The position numbers and the translations under genes were made by a program. The notes under the pieces were generated by a model. That model saw nothing but the letters and a program-made list of their open reading frames with translations, was not told the origin of the DNA and made no database searches. From RH-AL1 sp050013235 (GTDB taxonomy: Bacteria; Pseudomonadota; Alphaproteobacteria; Rhizobiales; Beijerinckiaceae): a DNA stretch of 64,000 bases. Every line of letters begins with the position of its first letter. Positions within the stretch are counted from its first letter, which is position 1. This document shows, one piece after another, positions 1-8,710 of this stretch. The DNA lies in NCBI GenBank assembly GCA_050013235.1, contig JBEKFQ010000011.1:1-64000 (forward strand). The letters are read 5' to 3'.

Positions 1-102
1 CGCTTGGCCAAGGATCTTGAAGCCAAGACCAGAAAGGCGCTCGCGTTCCTCAAACTGGCGTCGATACGACTCATGATGCGAAAGCTATGCAATCCTTGCT
101 AA
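1..102 (+). pseudogene. 3' end of an IS5-family transposase (partial, cut by window start)
   Basis: An open frame runs from base 1 to a TAA at 100-102 and encodes 33 residues. They resemble the C-terminal tail of IS5-family (IS427-type) transposases: an R-L-A-K-D-L-E start, then a hydrophobic stretch L-K-L-A-S-I-R-L and a basic end. The stretch just after the stop, about 104-119, ends in GGACTC and could be the terminal inverted repeat of the element; the other end lies outside the window. Whether the full gene is intact cannot be seen. The call rests on a short match recognised by eye. Confidence 0.55.
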
Positions 103-134
103 ACTTTTCGAATGGACTCTAAAGGAAGAGGGAC

Positions 135-953
135 ATGACCGAAGCACAGAATGAAAATGGATCGAAGGGCACCGCTGTCGTCACCGGCGCCTCGGCGGGA
201 ATTGGAAAAGTCTATGCCAACCGGCTCGCCGGGCGTGGCTATGATCTGATCCTCGTCGCCCGGCGCGGTGACCGTCTCGCCGATGTGGCGGCACCGCTTC
301 GCGAGCAATTTGGCGTCAAGGTCGAAACCGTTGTCGCCGACCTCGCCAATGCCGCGGATCTCGAGAAAGTCGCCGAAAAGATCGCCGCCGATGCGAGCGT
401 GACATTGCTCGTCAATAATGCAGGGACGGCCACATTCGGTCCCGTTGCGCAGACCGGACAAGGCGCAATCGATGCCATGAACGATGTTAACTTGACGGCT
501 CTCGTCCGTCTCACCCGCGCCGTCCTGCCGGGATTCAAGACGCGCGATCACGGCACGATCATCAATATCGGGTCGGTGCTCGGATTTGCGGCGCTTCCGT
601 TCAGCGCCGTCTATAGCGGCACCAAGGCCTATGTACAATTCTTCACGCGTGGCATTCAGACCGAGGTGGCGGGAACTAATGTGAGGGTGCAACTCGTGTG
701 TCCTGCCGCGACCGCGACGGAAATTTGGGAGATTTCCGGCGTGCCGGTCACGCAATTCGATCCGGCGACGGTCATGAGCGCCGAAAATTGTGTCGATGCG
801 GCGCTTGCCGGATTGGATCTCGGCGAAGCCGTCACGCTGCCATCCGTCGAGGATCCGACGCTGTTGCTGGCCGCTTACGCCTCGGCGGCGGGGGCGATTT
901 TGTCCTCGTCGCAAAACGGTAAGCCGGCCTCGCGGTATAACATCGCGCGGTGA
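135..953 (+). CDS. SDR family NAD(P)-dependent oxidoreductase
   Basis: This is a 272-residue classical short-chain dehydrogenase, probably cytosolic, of unknown substrate. The cofactor motif TGASAGIG is at residues 17-24 and the NNAG motif at 94-97. The catalytic Ser147, Tyr160 and Lys164 sit in the expected Y-x-x-x-K arrangement (YSGTK). The length is normal for the family. The start ATG follows GGAAGAGGGAC, a good ribosome site. The gene lies directly behind the transposase tail, so an insertion sequence may mark its upstream boundary. There is no neighbour on the same strand to suggest a pathway. Confidence 0.9.
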   Translation: MTEAQNENGSKGTAVVTGASAGIGKVYANRLAGRGYDLILVARRGDRLADVAAPLREQFGVKVETVVADLANAADLEKVAEKIAADASVTLLVNNAGTATFGPVAQTGQGAIDAMNDVNLTALVRLTRAVLPGFKTRDHGTIINIGSVLGFAALPFSAVYSGTKAYVQFFTRGIQTEVAGTNVRVQLVCPAATATEIWEISGVPVTQFDPATVMSAENCVDAALAGLDLGEAVTLPSVEDPTLLLAAYASAAGAILSSSQNGKPASRYNIAR

Positions 954-969
954 ACGGCTTTCGCGCTGG

Positions 970-3198
970 TCAGGGCACGAGCGGCGGCGTATCGCCATTC
1001 GGATTTCCCTTGTCCATGGGGTCTTGCATCCGGTCCACCATGCCTGCCGGCACGCCCGTAATATCGTCCATCACGAGTTGGTTCATGGCGCAGATGAAGG
1101 ATGTCAGGCGATAGCCGTCATGGCGGGAAAGGGCGTTGTCGAAGGCACGCATGTTCCAGAAGGGATCGTTGCCCCTGGTGATCGCGGCGGTTCCGCTGAG
1201 TGCGAAGCCGTGGACGAATTCGGCGGCAGGCTTGCCTTCGCCCACTGCGCCCGGACTGGACGGCGCGAGGCTCTCGCTGTCCCAATAGGTTCCAAACTGG
1301 TCCGCCCGATTTGCCCGTGCGCGGGCCAGCCAGTGGTTTGAGGCGGGACAATCGAGTGGCGCGTCGGCGAGCGTCGCATAAGGGTGGTGTTTCTCGAAAC
1401 CCGGCACGTGCAGGCCGAGCAATTCATGTGTCGTGCCGAAGGGCGCGGCCGAGGGCAAGGCATCCGCGAGCAAGCCCGCGGCCGGGCGGGGCGGATCGAC
1501 ATGGCCGATCGTATGCGATTCCTCGCGTGCCGAGTTTTGAAACGGGAAGGTCGAGGCCAGCAGCGCGAAGGTGCGTGCCGGCAGGGACTTCAGCTGCGCG
1601 AACCAGCTTGGACTTTGAGCCGGCGCGCAGGTCTGGCCACGCGGCTGATGCCCCTCGATCCGCGCGGCGATACGTTCGAGGTAATCGGCGGCGGGCCGGA
1701 AATCGAGCTTGAAGAGCGGGAACAGATCGTGCGTCGCCCAATCATAGTCGATGCCGTCGTCGAACATGGCATCGTTCTTCGCCAATTGTTCGCGGATTTT
1801 TGCGCGCGCGGGCTTGAACTTGTCGTCGATGTCGAGGCCGATCCATTCGCAATCGCCCTCGCGTAATCCGCCCGCGGGAAACGCCAGCGCGGCCGTCACG
1901 GAGACCATCACGGGCTTCTGTGTCGCGGGGAAAAAGCCATGTTCGCGCACGACATCGGCCATGGATGTGTTTTCATCCGTGTGAAAAGCGATGCGGCTCC
2001 AAACCTCACGCTGAATCGCTGTCCATTTTGCGGCCTCGGCGGCGGGGTTGATCAAGACCACGAGATCGCCGAGGACGGGTGGGAAGGTATCTCCGAACTT
2101 GTGACGGCGTACCGCCTTGACGAGATCGTCGCGCAGTCCGGTGGCGAGCATGTTGCCTCCTAAGCTGTGGCCGAAGACGATCATCTTGTTATGGCGGGGT
2201 GGGCCGCCCGCTTCCTTCGACGTCAGCACACCTTCGAGCGTCCGCAGCGCGGAGATCGCGGCCGGCGCTACCTGTTCGCTGACCGGTTTGCGATCGAACA
2301 GCGTCGCGCCGGCCGATAGGCTGCCGAGGGAGCCGCCGATCGTCGAGCCAAAGAGATCCACAAGCCCTTTTTCATCGACCCGCGCGCCGCGCCAGCCGAC
2401 ATAGATCGCGGTGACTTGCATCTCGCAGTACGAAGGTTCGGTTGGGCAGCGCGCCGCGAGGAAGCGGGCCGCATGTGCCGCGTAAAGCCTGAGATCGGCG
2501 ACGTTTTGATCGCCGATCCGCGCGTCGTGGCGCCAGCCATGGACGAAGACAATGACGTAATGCGATCCCGTCGCGAGATGCTGTTTCAGGACGTCGAGCT
2601 GGGTGATGACGGGCCTGACGGCAGATGCCGCCATATGCTTCGCCTGCATCTGCGATTCCATGACGTGCTTGATCATCGCGCTGGTAACCGGTTTGTCGCC
2701 ATGCGCATCGGCCGAGACGAGGGCGTAAGGCTCGCCATCCTCCTGGAACTCGAGAAAGCCGAGATTGTAATCGAGCGGCTTTACCGCTGGCGTCGAGGAC
2801 GGGACGATGTGGCGCTGCAAGGCACATCGCAACGCCGTGTTCCACTTGCCGTCCTTCGCGGCCAAAGCCGTCTCGTCGTTGGTGGGATCGGCCCAACCAT
2901 CGTCATCGGTTTCGGAAGCCGCTTGCAACTTTTCGCGGCCGGTCTCGGCCAGCGCCGTCCATCCCTTGGCCAAACCATCCGCGCAAACTGGCACGCTCGG
3001 GTCGAGATTGCGATAGGCGTGGACCTTGGGCGTGGAGAGGACGACGTAATTGATGAACAGCACCAACAGGAAAACAAGGATGACGCTGAAAAGAAGCGTG
3101 GTCGTGGCGCGGACGATACGCTCGTAGGAGCGCCAGATCTGGAACAGAAGTGATCGCCGTTCAGGGCGCTGTTCATCGTTCGCTGTCATGTCACTCAC
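970..3198 (-). CDS. Membrane-anchored alpha/beta hydrolase (lipase-like)
   Basis: This is a 742-residue protein with one transmembrane segment at about residues 33-54, preceded by a basic cytoplasmic tail; the rest is probably periplasmic. A V-H-G-W motif near 219 looks like the oxyanion region, and G-H-S-L-G at 343-347 is the nucleophile elbow of an alpha/beta hydrolase, with Ser345 as the likely nucleophile. The protein is longer than most family members, with extra sequence on both sides of the core. The first possible start is GTG at 3198; an ATG three codons inside (3189) is equally plausible, and neither has a strong ribosome site. Substrate unknown. It converges with the SDR gene before it, separated by 16 bases. 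Confidence 0.75.
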   Translation of the reverse strand: MSDMTANDEQRPERRSLLFQIWRSYERIVRATTTLLFSVILVFLLVLFINYVVLSTPKVHAYRNLDPSVPVCADGLAKGWTALAETGREKLQAASETDDDGWADPTNDETALAAKDGKWNTALRCALQRHIVPSSTPAVKPLDYNLGFLEFQEDGEPYALVSADAHGDKPVTSAMIKHVMESQMQAKHMAASAVRPVITQLDVLKQHLATGSHYVIVFVHGWRHDARIGDQNVADLRLYAAHAARFLAARCPTEPSYCEMQVTAIYVGWRGARVDEKGLVDLFGSTIGGSLGSLSAGATLFDRKPVSEQVAPAAISALRTLEGVLTSKEAGGPPRHNKMIVFGHSLGGNMLATGLRDDLVKAVRRHKFGDTFPPVLGDLVVLINPAAEAAKWTAIQREVWSRIAFHTDENTSMADVVREHGFFPATQKPVMVSVTAALAFPAGGLREGDCEWIGLDIDDKFKPARAKIREQLAKNDAMFDDGIDYDWATHDLFPLFKLDFRPAADYLERIAARIEGHQPRGQTCAPAQSPSWFAQLKSLPARTFALLASTFPFQNSAREESHTIGHVDPPRPAAGLLADALPSAAPFGTTHELLGLHVPGFEKHHPYATLADAPLDCPASNHWLARARANRADQFGTYWDSESLAPSSPGAVGEGKPAAEFVHGFALSGTAAITRGNDPFWNMRAFDNALSRHDGYRLTSFICAMNQLVMDDITGVPAGMVDRMQDPMDKGNPNGDTPPLVP

Positions 3199-3310
3199 TC
3201 AGCCACGATTGCTTCTTAGAGGATTTTCGAAAAAACTGGCAGGCGTTTCGATCGAGAATAAGGAATGGTTTCTCGAATCCTTGGGGGAGTTCCGCTGGTT
3301 TGACCCAAAC

Positions 3311-4237
3311 CTAGTGGAGCGCTGGGAACCGGACTCCCGTCAGCTCTTCCGACACGGCCCAAAGCCGTTGCCGTGTTTCGTGATCCCGAGCCCGAGCGGC
3401 GATCTTGGCCAAGGCCGGCGCGCCGCGCATTTCTCCGATGCCGTCCGGTCCCCAATATTGTCCGCCCTTCACATCCGGCATGGTGGCGGCATAGAGGCCG
3501 GGCAAAGCGCCATGGGCGGCGTCTTGGCCGAGAAGGCGCACGACGAAATTGCCGATCGCTTGTTGGTAGGTCGGCATGCCGGTCGCGGCGACGAAGCCTG
3601 TGATGGCGAGGCCGGGATGGGCCGCCACGCTCGTCAGCTTGGACCGCGCCGCCCGGGCGCGCGCGTCGAGCTCCAGCGCGAACATGAGATTGGCGAGCTT
3701 GGACTGGCTATAAGCCTTGCCGCCGGCATAGTGACGCGCGCCTTGGAGGTCGCCGAAATCGATCCGGCCGCGCCGGTGCATGAGGCTGGCGATGGTCACC
3801 ACTCGCGGCGCCGGTGCGCGCAACAGGGCTGGGACGAGCAGGCCCGTCAGAGCGAAATGGCCGAGATGGTTGGTGCCGAATTGCCGCTCGAAGCCGTCGA
3901 CGGTCGTCGCGCGCACCGCCTGCATGCCGAGCCCCGCGTTGTCGAGCAGCACGTCGACTTGGCGGAGCGAGCGATCCATGCGTCCGGCGAAGGCGCGCAC
4001 GCTGGAAAGATCGGCCAAATCGAGCAAGGAAACCGTGAGTTTGGCGCCGGGGATCTTCGCCACAATGCGCGACCGTACGGCCTCGCCGCGCGATTGATCG
4101 CGCACGGCGAGTACGACTTCAGCGCCTTTGCCCGCCAAGGCCTCCGCGGTCGCGGCGCCGATGCCGCTGCTGGCGCCAGTGATGACGGCAATGCGGCCGG
4201 TCTGGCTGGGAATGTCTGCAATGGTCCATGCGGGCAT
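3311..4237 (-). CDS. SDR family oxidoreductase (retinol dehydrogenase-like)
   Basis: This is a 308-residue short-chain dehydrogenase. It carries the cofactor motif TGASSGIG near the N-terminus, the N-A-G motif after a D (D-N-A-G) and the active-site YSQSK. The extended length and the order of motifs resemble the WW-domain oxidoreductase / retinol dehydrogenase type, which is used broadly in bacteria, so the substrate cannot be named. The start at 4237 (protein MPAWTI) is preferred because GGAGG lies eight bases upstream; a GTG at 4252 overlaps that site. It is not clearly in an operon with the hydrolase downstream, since about 110 bases separate them. Confidence 0.85.
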   Translation of the reverse strand: MPAWTIADIPSQTGRIAVITGASSGIGAATAEALAGKGAEVVLAVRDQSRGEAVRSRIVAKIPGAKLTVSLLDLADLSSVRAFAGRMDRSLRQVDVLLDNAGLGMQAVRATTVDGFERQFGTNHLGHFALTGLLVPALLRAPAPRVVTIASLMHRRGRIDFGDLQGARHYAGGKAYSQSKLANLMFALELDARARAARSKLTSVAAHPGLAITGFVAATGMPTYQQAIGNFVVRLLGQDAAHGALPGLYAATMPDVKGGQYWGPDGIGEMRGAPALAKIAARARDHETRQRLWAVSEELTGVRFPALH

Positions 4238-4509
4238 GGGATTGGCCTCCACGATGAAAAGGGCGGGCGATCTTTATGAGCAAAAGCGTAGCGCCGGACT
4301 TGGGCGCAGGATCCATATGGTGACGGCTGGACGGATAGGCTGCCGCTTCAAGCCTTTTCGATCACGGGCGGCCAAGAAATGTTCATTGGCGCCTTTGGCG
4401 AGAATAGCGCCAGTTATGCGATCCCGCGCTTAACGTGTGTGACAATTTTGCTGCTTTTCATCCTTTCCCGGAGGACCCGCTTGCGTGGATTTGAATGCGG
4501 CTATAAGGA

Positions 4510-4524
4510 TGTTATATCATAACA
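4510..4524. promoter_or_regulatory. Zur-type box 1 (zinc uptake repressor site)
   Basis: The 15-base palindrome TGTTATATCATAACA matches the Zur consensus TGTTATANTATAACA at all defined positions but one. It lies 53 bases before the start of the TonB-dependent receptor. A Zur repressor bound here with zinc would block that promoter. The site is visible in the sequence; binding by Zur is inferred. Confidence 0.7.
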
Positions 4525-4539
4525 TGACATAGTATAACA
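4525..4539. promoter_or_regulatory. Zur-type box 2, adjacent to box 1
   Basis: TGACATAGTATAACA follows box 1 directly. Its right half (TATAACA) is perfect and its left half has two changes, so it is a weaker copy of the same palindrome. Two abutting boxes suggest cooperative binding of two Zur dimers in front of the receptor gene. Confidence 0.55.
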
Positions 4540-4576
4540 TAACGCACCTCTTCCGAGGCGAACGCCGGGTATCAAG

Positions 4577-6835
4577 ATGATTCGACCAAATGCTGGAAAA
4601 CCGCTCCTCGCTGTGATCGCGGCAATTTCGCCTTTCTTCCCTCTGTATGCCGGGGCGCAAACCACCTTGCCGGCGGTGACGGTCACCGAGCCAGCAAAAC
4701 TGAAGCCAACACCGGTCAAAAAGCAGGCGCATGCGGCGAAGCCCGGCCGGGCAAAAACGGCTGGCGCCATGCCCGCGAATCCCGGGGCCGTGGCGTCACC
4801 GGGATCGGGCGCTTCCCCGGCGCCCACGGCGGCGCAATCCGCGGAAAACGCGGCACACGATCAGCGCGAGCAAATTCTACCCAAGACTGGCGCCAACACC
4901 TACACGCTCAGCAAAAGCGCCATCGATACGCTGCCGCAAGGCGACAATACGACGATCGACCGCGTGTTGCTGCAAGCACCGGGCATTTCCCAAGATTCGG
5001 CGGCGAGCGGCGATCTTCATATCCGCAACGAACACGCCAATCTGCAATACCGGGTCAACGGGATTTTACTTCCCGATGGCGTCTCCGGTTTTAGCCAGGT
5101 GATCGATACCAGTCTGATCAAAAGCCTCAGCGTTGTCGATGGCGCCTTGCCGGCGCAATACGGCCTGCACACGGCGGGTCTCATCGATATTCAGACCCGC
5201 GATGGCGCGGATCAGCCGGGCGGCACGGTTGGGATTTATGGCGGCAGCCATGGGACGATCACGCCTACGCTGACCTATTCGGGAACGGCTGGCCGCTGGG
5301 ATTATTTCGTCACGGGCCGCTACGTCACCAATAATCTCGGCATCGAGAATCCAACGTCGAGTGTGGAGGCGATCCACGACCGGACACGGCAAGGCGATTA
5401 TTTCGCTTATATCTCGGGGCTTCTCGAGGATAATTCGCGCGTGACCTTCATGTCGGGCGCGTCGGTGTCGGCCTATCAAATCCCGAATTCGCCGGGCCAG
5501 CCGCCGCAATTCACCGCTTTTGGCGTCAGCAATTTTGACTCGTCGCTGATCAATGAAAACCAAGTCGAGCGCTCGATCTTTAATATCCTCGCCTGGCAGA
5601 AGAATTTTGGCCCGCTCGATAGCCAGGTCTCTTATTTCCAACGCTATAGCAGCCTGCATTTCGTGCCGGACCTCATCGGCGATCTCGTGTTCAACGGGGT
5701 TGCTTCGGACGTGACCCGGACGAGCCTCGTGAACGGGATCCAGGGTGATAATTCCTACCGGGTTGACGCGCGTGACACGTTGCGCTTCGGGTTTACCGCG
5801 GACGTCGAGCATGCGACCGCCATTAACAATTCCGTCGTTCTCCCCTTGGACGCTTCCGGCAATCCGATCGACGCGCCGTTCCTCATTGCCGACAACGAAG
5901 GAAAAACGGGTGAGGTTGCCGGTGTCTATGTTCAAAACGAATATAAGCTGACGCCGCAACTTACGGTCAACGGTGGCCTGCGTTTCGATACGATGCAGGA
6001 ATATGTGAGCGCGAGCCAGCTGAGCCCCCGGCTGAGCTTTGTTTACAAGCCGTTTGAAGACACCACGTTTCATATCGGCTACGCCCGCTATTTCACGCCG
6101 CCGGAACTTGCGCTTTCCGCGCCGACGCCGTTGGCAAGCTATGCCAATACGACTCTTGCACCGGGCGTCAATCAGGATAGCCCGGTGCGGCCCGAGCGTT
6201 CTCACCTCTTCGATGCCGGCGTCACGCAACGCGTCTTGCCCGGTCTCGATGCCGGGGTGGACGTCTATTACAAGATCGCCACGAACCTTATCGACGATGG
6301 TCAGTTTGGCCAGGCCTTGGTCTTGACCGCCTTCAATTACGCCTGCGACTATAATGACGGTGTGGAGTTCAAATTGAACTATGTGCACGATGGTTTTCAT
6401 GCCTACGGCAATCTCGCCATTGCCCAGCAACGGGCGACACAGGTGTCCTCGAACCAATATCTCTTCTCGCCGGCCGAAGTCGCCTATATCGCCAATAATT
6501 ACATCTACACCGATCATGACCAGTTGATCACGGCTTCTGGCGGCGCGTCTTACGATTTCCAGGGTACGAAAGTCAGTCTCGACGGGATTTTCGGCAGCGG
6601 ATTGCGCAATGGTTTCGCCAATACCGGCACGGTGGCGCCTTATGCGACCGCCAATCTCGGCGTGACGCGCGATTTTATTCTCGCGCCAAACGGCAAGCCG
6701 CTTACGGTCCGATTCACGGTGGTGAACCTCACCGATGCAGTCTACGAGATCCGGGACGGGTCGGGTATCGGCGTTTTCGCCCCGCAATATGGCCAGCGGC
6801 GTGGGTTCTTCGCTGGTGTCAGCCAGCGGTTCTGA
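4577..6835 (+). CDS. TonB-dependent outer-membrane receptor, probably for zinc
   Basis: This is a 752-residue outer-membrane receptor. A signal peptide covers about residues 1-28. A TonB-box-like stretch (LPAVTVTEP, near 31-40) follows, then a Pro/Ala/Lys-rich linker to about residue 95, a plug domain around 100-220 and a beta-barrel that ends in a terminal Phe. Energised by TonB, such proteins move scarce metal chelates or cofactors across the outer membrane. Two Zur-type boxes in the promoter point to zinc. The TonB-like gene follows with an ATG start that overlaps its stop codon, so the two are made together. A general organic-solute or siderophore receptor is possible if the Zur boxes prove inactive. 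Confidence 0.88.
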   Translation: MIRPNAGKPLLAVIAAISPFFPLYAGAQTTLPAVTVTEPAKLKPTPVKKQAHAAKPGRAKTAGAMPANPGAVASPGSGASPAPTAAQSAENAAHDQREQILPKTGANTYTLSKSAIDTLPQGDNTTIDRVLLQAPGISQDSAASGDLHIRNEHANLQYRVNGILLPDGVSGFSQVIDTSLIKSLSVVDGALPAQYGLHTAGLIDIQTRDGADQPGGTVGIYGGSHGTITPTLTYSGTAGRWDYFVTGRYVTNNLGIENPTSSVEAIHDRTRQGDYFAYISGLLEDNSRVTFMSGASVSAYQIPNSPGQPPQFTAFGVSNFDSSLINENQVERSIFNILAWQKNFGPLDSQVSYFQRYSSLHFVPDLIGDLVFNGVASDVTRTSLVNGIQGDNSYRVDARDTLRFGFTADVEHATAINNSVVLPLDASGNPIDAPFLIADNEGKTGEVAGVYVQNEYKLTPQLTVNGGLRFDTMQEYVSASQLSPRLSFVYKPFEDTTFHIGYARYFTPPELALSAPTPLASYANTTLAPGVNQDSPVRPERSHLFDAGVTQRVLPGLDAGVDVYYKIATNLIDDGQFGQALVLTAFNYACDYNDGVEFKLNYVHDGFHAYGNLAIAQQRATQVSSNQYLFSPAEVAYIANNYIYTDHDQLITASGGASYDFQGTKVSLDGIFGSGLRNGFANTGTVAPYATANLGVTRDFILAPNGKPLTVRFTVVNLTDAVYEIRDGSGIGVFAPQYGQRRGFFAGVSQRF

Positions 6836-7614
6836 TGCGCGCGCCGGGGCATGTTGATCTTCTTTGGCGGCCTTCTCCGTTTGTGGAAATGGGACGCTAC
6901 GCGTTGGCTTCCGCTGTTGTGTTGATGCTGGCAGCTGGCTTTGTGGCTTGGCTCGATGGCCGGGCTCCAGACGGACCAGCAGCCCTTGGGCTCGATGACG
7001 CCGTGCTTCTCGATTTGCCGCCGGCGCCCGCCTCGTCCGCGCCGGTGAGCGATGCTGTCGATGGCCCGAAACAGCAAGCCTCCGAGGCCGTCGCGTCCCC
7101 GGCTCCGCCCAAGGAAGCCGATCCGGCGCCGGAGCCGCAACGCAATCAGGAGGACTTAAATCCAGATCCAGTGGACCGGGGAGAAATTGCTCAGCCATCG
7201 CCAAAACCTGAGCTGACAACACCCCCAGTGGCCGCTACGCCGGCGCAGGAGGAAATGGCGCCGGCCAGTTCCCTGGCCCCTGTGATGGCTGCCGATCTCA
7301 TCGATAGCGAAGCTGCCAAACTTCAAGCGGCACAGGCTTTGACTCAATGGCAAAAAGCGATGCTGAACCGCCTTGAAGCGGCGAAGGCTGGCACGCGATC
7401 CGGCGGTCTAGCGGGAACCGTCGAAATTGCCTTCACGATTGACCGGAAGGGAAACCTTCTTTCGCGCCGCATCGCGCGCAGTTCGGGTTCCTCGCGCCTC
7501 GATCAAGCGGCGCTTGGCTTGTTGAACCGCGCCGCGCCATTTCCGGTCCCGCCCGATGGGATGACCGATGCCGCTTTGAGCTTTACGGTGCCTATTGTGT
7601 TCGTGCGCAAGTGA
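6835..7614 (+). CDS. tonB: TonB-family energy transducer
   Basis: This 259-residue protein has an N-terminal cytoplasmic tail, one transmembrane helix at about residues 22-40, a Pro/Ala/Glu-rich periplasmic spacer (about 60-145) and a C-terminal TonB domain from about 195 (GTVEIAFTIDRKG, then a pattern ending in VPIVFVRK). TonB links the inner-membrane ExbBD motor to outer-membrane receptors. The start overlaps the last base of the receptor gene, so this copy probably serves that receptor; exbB and exbD are not in the window. Expression should follow the Zur boxes upstream of the receptor. Confidence 0.85.
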   Translation: MRAPGHVDLLWRPSPFVEMGRYALASAVVLMLAAGFVAWLDGRAPDGPAALGLDDAVLLDLPPAPASSAPVSDAVDGPKQQASEAVASPAPPKEADPAPEPQRNQEDLNPDPVDRGEIAQPSPKPELTTPPVAATPAQEEMAPASSLAPVMAADLIDSEAAKLQAAQALTQWQKAMLNRLEAAKAGTRSGGLAGTVEIAFTIDRKGNLLSRRIARSSGSSRLDQAALGLLNRAAPFPVPPDGMTDAALSFTVPIVFVRK

Positions 7615-7788
7615 CGAAGGGTCTACGAGGAGTGTTCGCCGCTATAATGACCGGTATCTTGAATGTATCCGAATATTAAACCGCTTTTTAACTATATTCA
7701 TGCCGAAACTGCATAAAATGCCGGTAAATATTCGATCGATAAAATTTGACGCATTCGTGAAAGCCGGAAGCAAAGCGGGGGTGCTGGA

Positions 7789-8085
7789 ATGCACCCATTG
7801 AAGAGGTTAACCCGGATCGAAAAAATGACTTACGTCACCGAACCCAACGCAACGGCGCCAACCGGTGACGCCGGAGCGCTTTATTCCGCTCTCCCTGCTT
7901 TTTTCGTGCCTCCTGCTGCCGGTCGCGGCACGGAAGAGGATGATTTGCTTAGCGCGGTCCCTGGATTTGATCCGTTGGTGCTTCCGGTTCAAGCTAGCGA
8001 AGAACATTTGACGGCGCATTGGCACGTCGCGCGCGATGGGCGTCTTCTCTGTTCCTGGGGCGAGGCCGATCCTCTGGATTCATGA
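7789..8085 (+). CDS. Small protein of unknown function
   Basis: This is a 98-residue reading frame with no family I recognise. It has no signal peptide or membrane segment. The middle is acidic and hydrophobic, and the C-terminus ends in a Trp-containing stretch (HWHVARDGRLLCSWGEAD). The first ATG (7789) follows GGGGG at about eight bases; a second ATG at 7825 is possible and would give 86 residues. Codon use looks like that of neighbouring genes, which supports it being real. It stands alone between tonB and the convergent DUF937 gene. Confidence 0.5.
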   Translation: MHPLKRLTRIEKMTYVTEPNATAPTGDAGALYSALPAFFVPPAAGRGTEEDDLLSAVPGFDPLVLPVQASEEHLTAHWHVARDGRLLCSWGEADPLDS

Positions 8086-8154
8086 ACGGCCCCAGCCCGC
8101 GTATCCGCGGCGCCGGCGCCGTTTATTAGCTAAAGGACGTGCCCTAAAAACCGC

Positions 8155-8592
8155 TCAGCTTGCGCTTCCCGCCGACTGGGATGCGGCTTCGGGCAAATGA
8201 TCGGCGAGGTGCTTGAGGAAATCGTCGATCGGCAGGCCGGCCGAAGCCGCGAGCTGATGCACTTGTTCGCTGCCGAGCGCCGCTTTGATCTGCTCGGGGG
8301 TAACTGGCAGATTTTTGTTGTTGCTGAGCCACGAGCTTACTTCCTCGCCAAGCCCGTTGGCCGCCAAGGTTTCGAGCGTCGAGGCCAAGCTGCCGGAATT
8401 TGGAGCCGTGGTGCCCGTTCCCTGTTGAGCGCCGCCGCCGAGGCCGCCGAGAAGCTGGCCGATGATCGCGCTGCTCTGGCCGCCCACGCCTTGTTGCAAA
8501 AGATTGCCGAGGATATTTTTGGCGCCTTCGCCCGATTGGTCGTTGCCGAGCGCGTTGCCGACGGTGTTCACGATATTATCGAACAAACCCAT
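8155..8592 (-). CDS. yidB: YidB family protein (DUF937)
   Basis: This is a 145-residue protein of the DUF937/YidB family, whose biochemical role is not established. The N-terminus MGLFDNIVNTVGNAL, the Gly/Gln-rich centre and the C-terminal helical part (TPEQIKAALGSEQVHQLAASAGL) are typical. The start at 8592 is chosen because GGAGG lies five bases upstream and inside the longer frame that begins at 8604. It probably forms a single-gene unit. Confidence 0.85.
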   Translation of the reverse strand: MGLFDNIVNTVGNALGNDQSGEGAKNILGNLLQQGVGGQSSAIIGQLLGGLGGGAQQGTGTTAPNSGSLASTLETLAANGLGEEVSSWLSNNKNLPVTPEQIKAALGSEQVHQLAASAGLPIDDFLKHLADHLPEAASQSAGSAS

Positions 8593-8710
8593 GATAGCCT
8601 CCATTTAATTCAAATGCGATTCCTCGTGGAAGGCTTGCACTGGCCTCGCCGGAAGTCCAGGGCCCGGCATTCCTCCATTAGCCTAAATGCCGCGATGGAA
8701 ATATGACGAT

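Noticed and set aside
5066..7222. A very long open frame on the minus strand opposite the TonB receptor
   Set aside because: It mirrors the codon structure of the receptor gene, spans the junction to tonB and shows no family. It is a GC-driven shadow.
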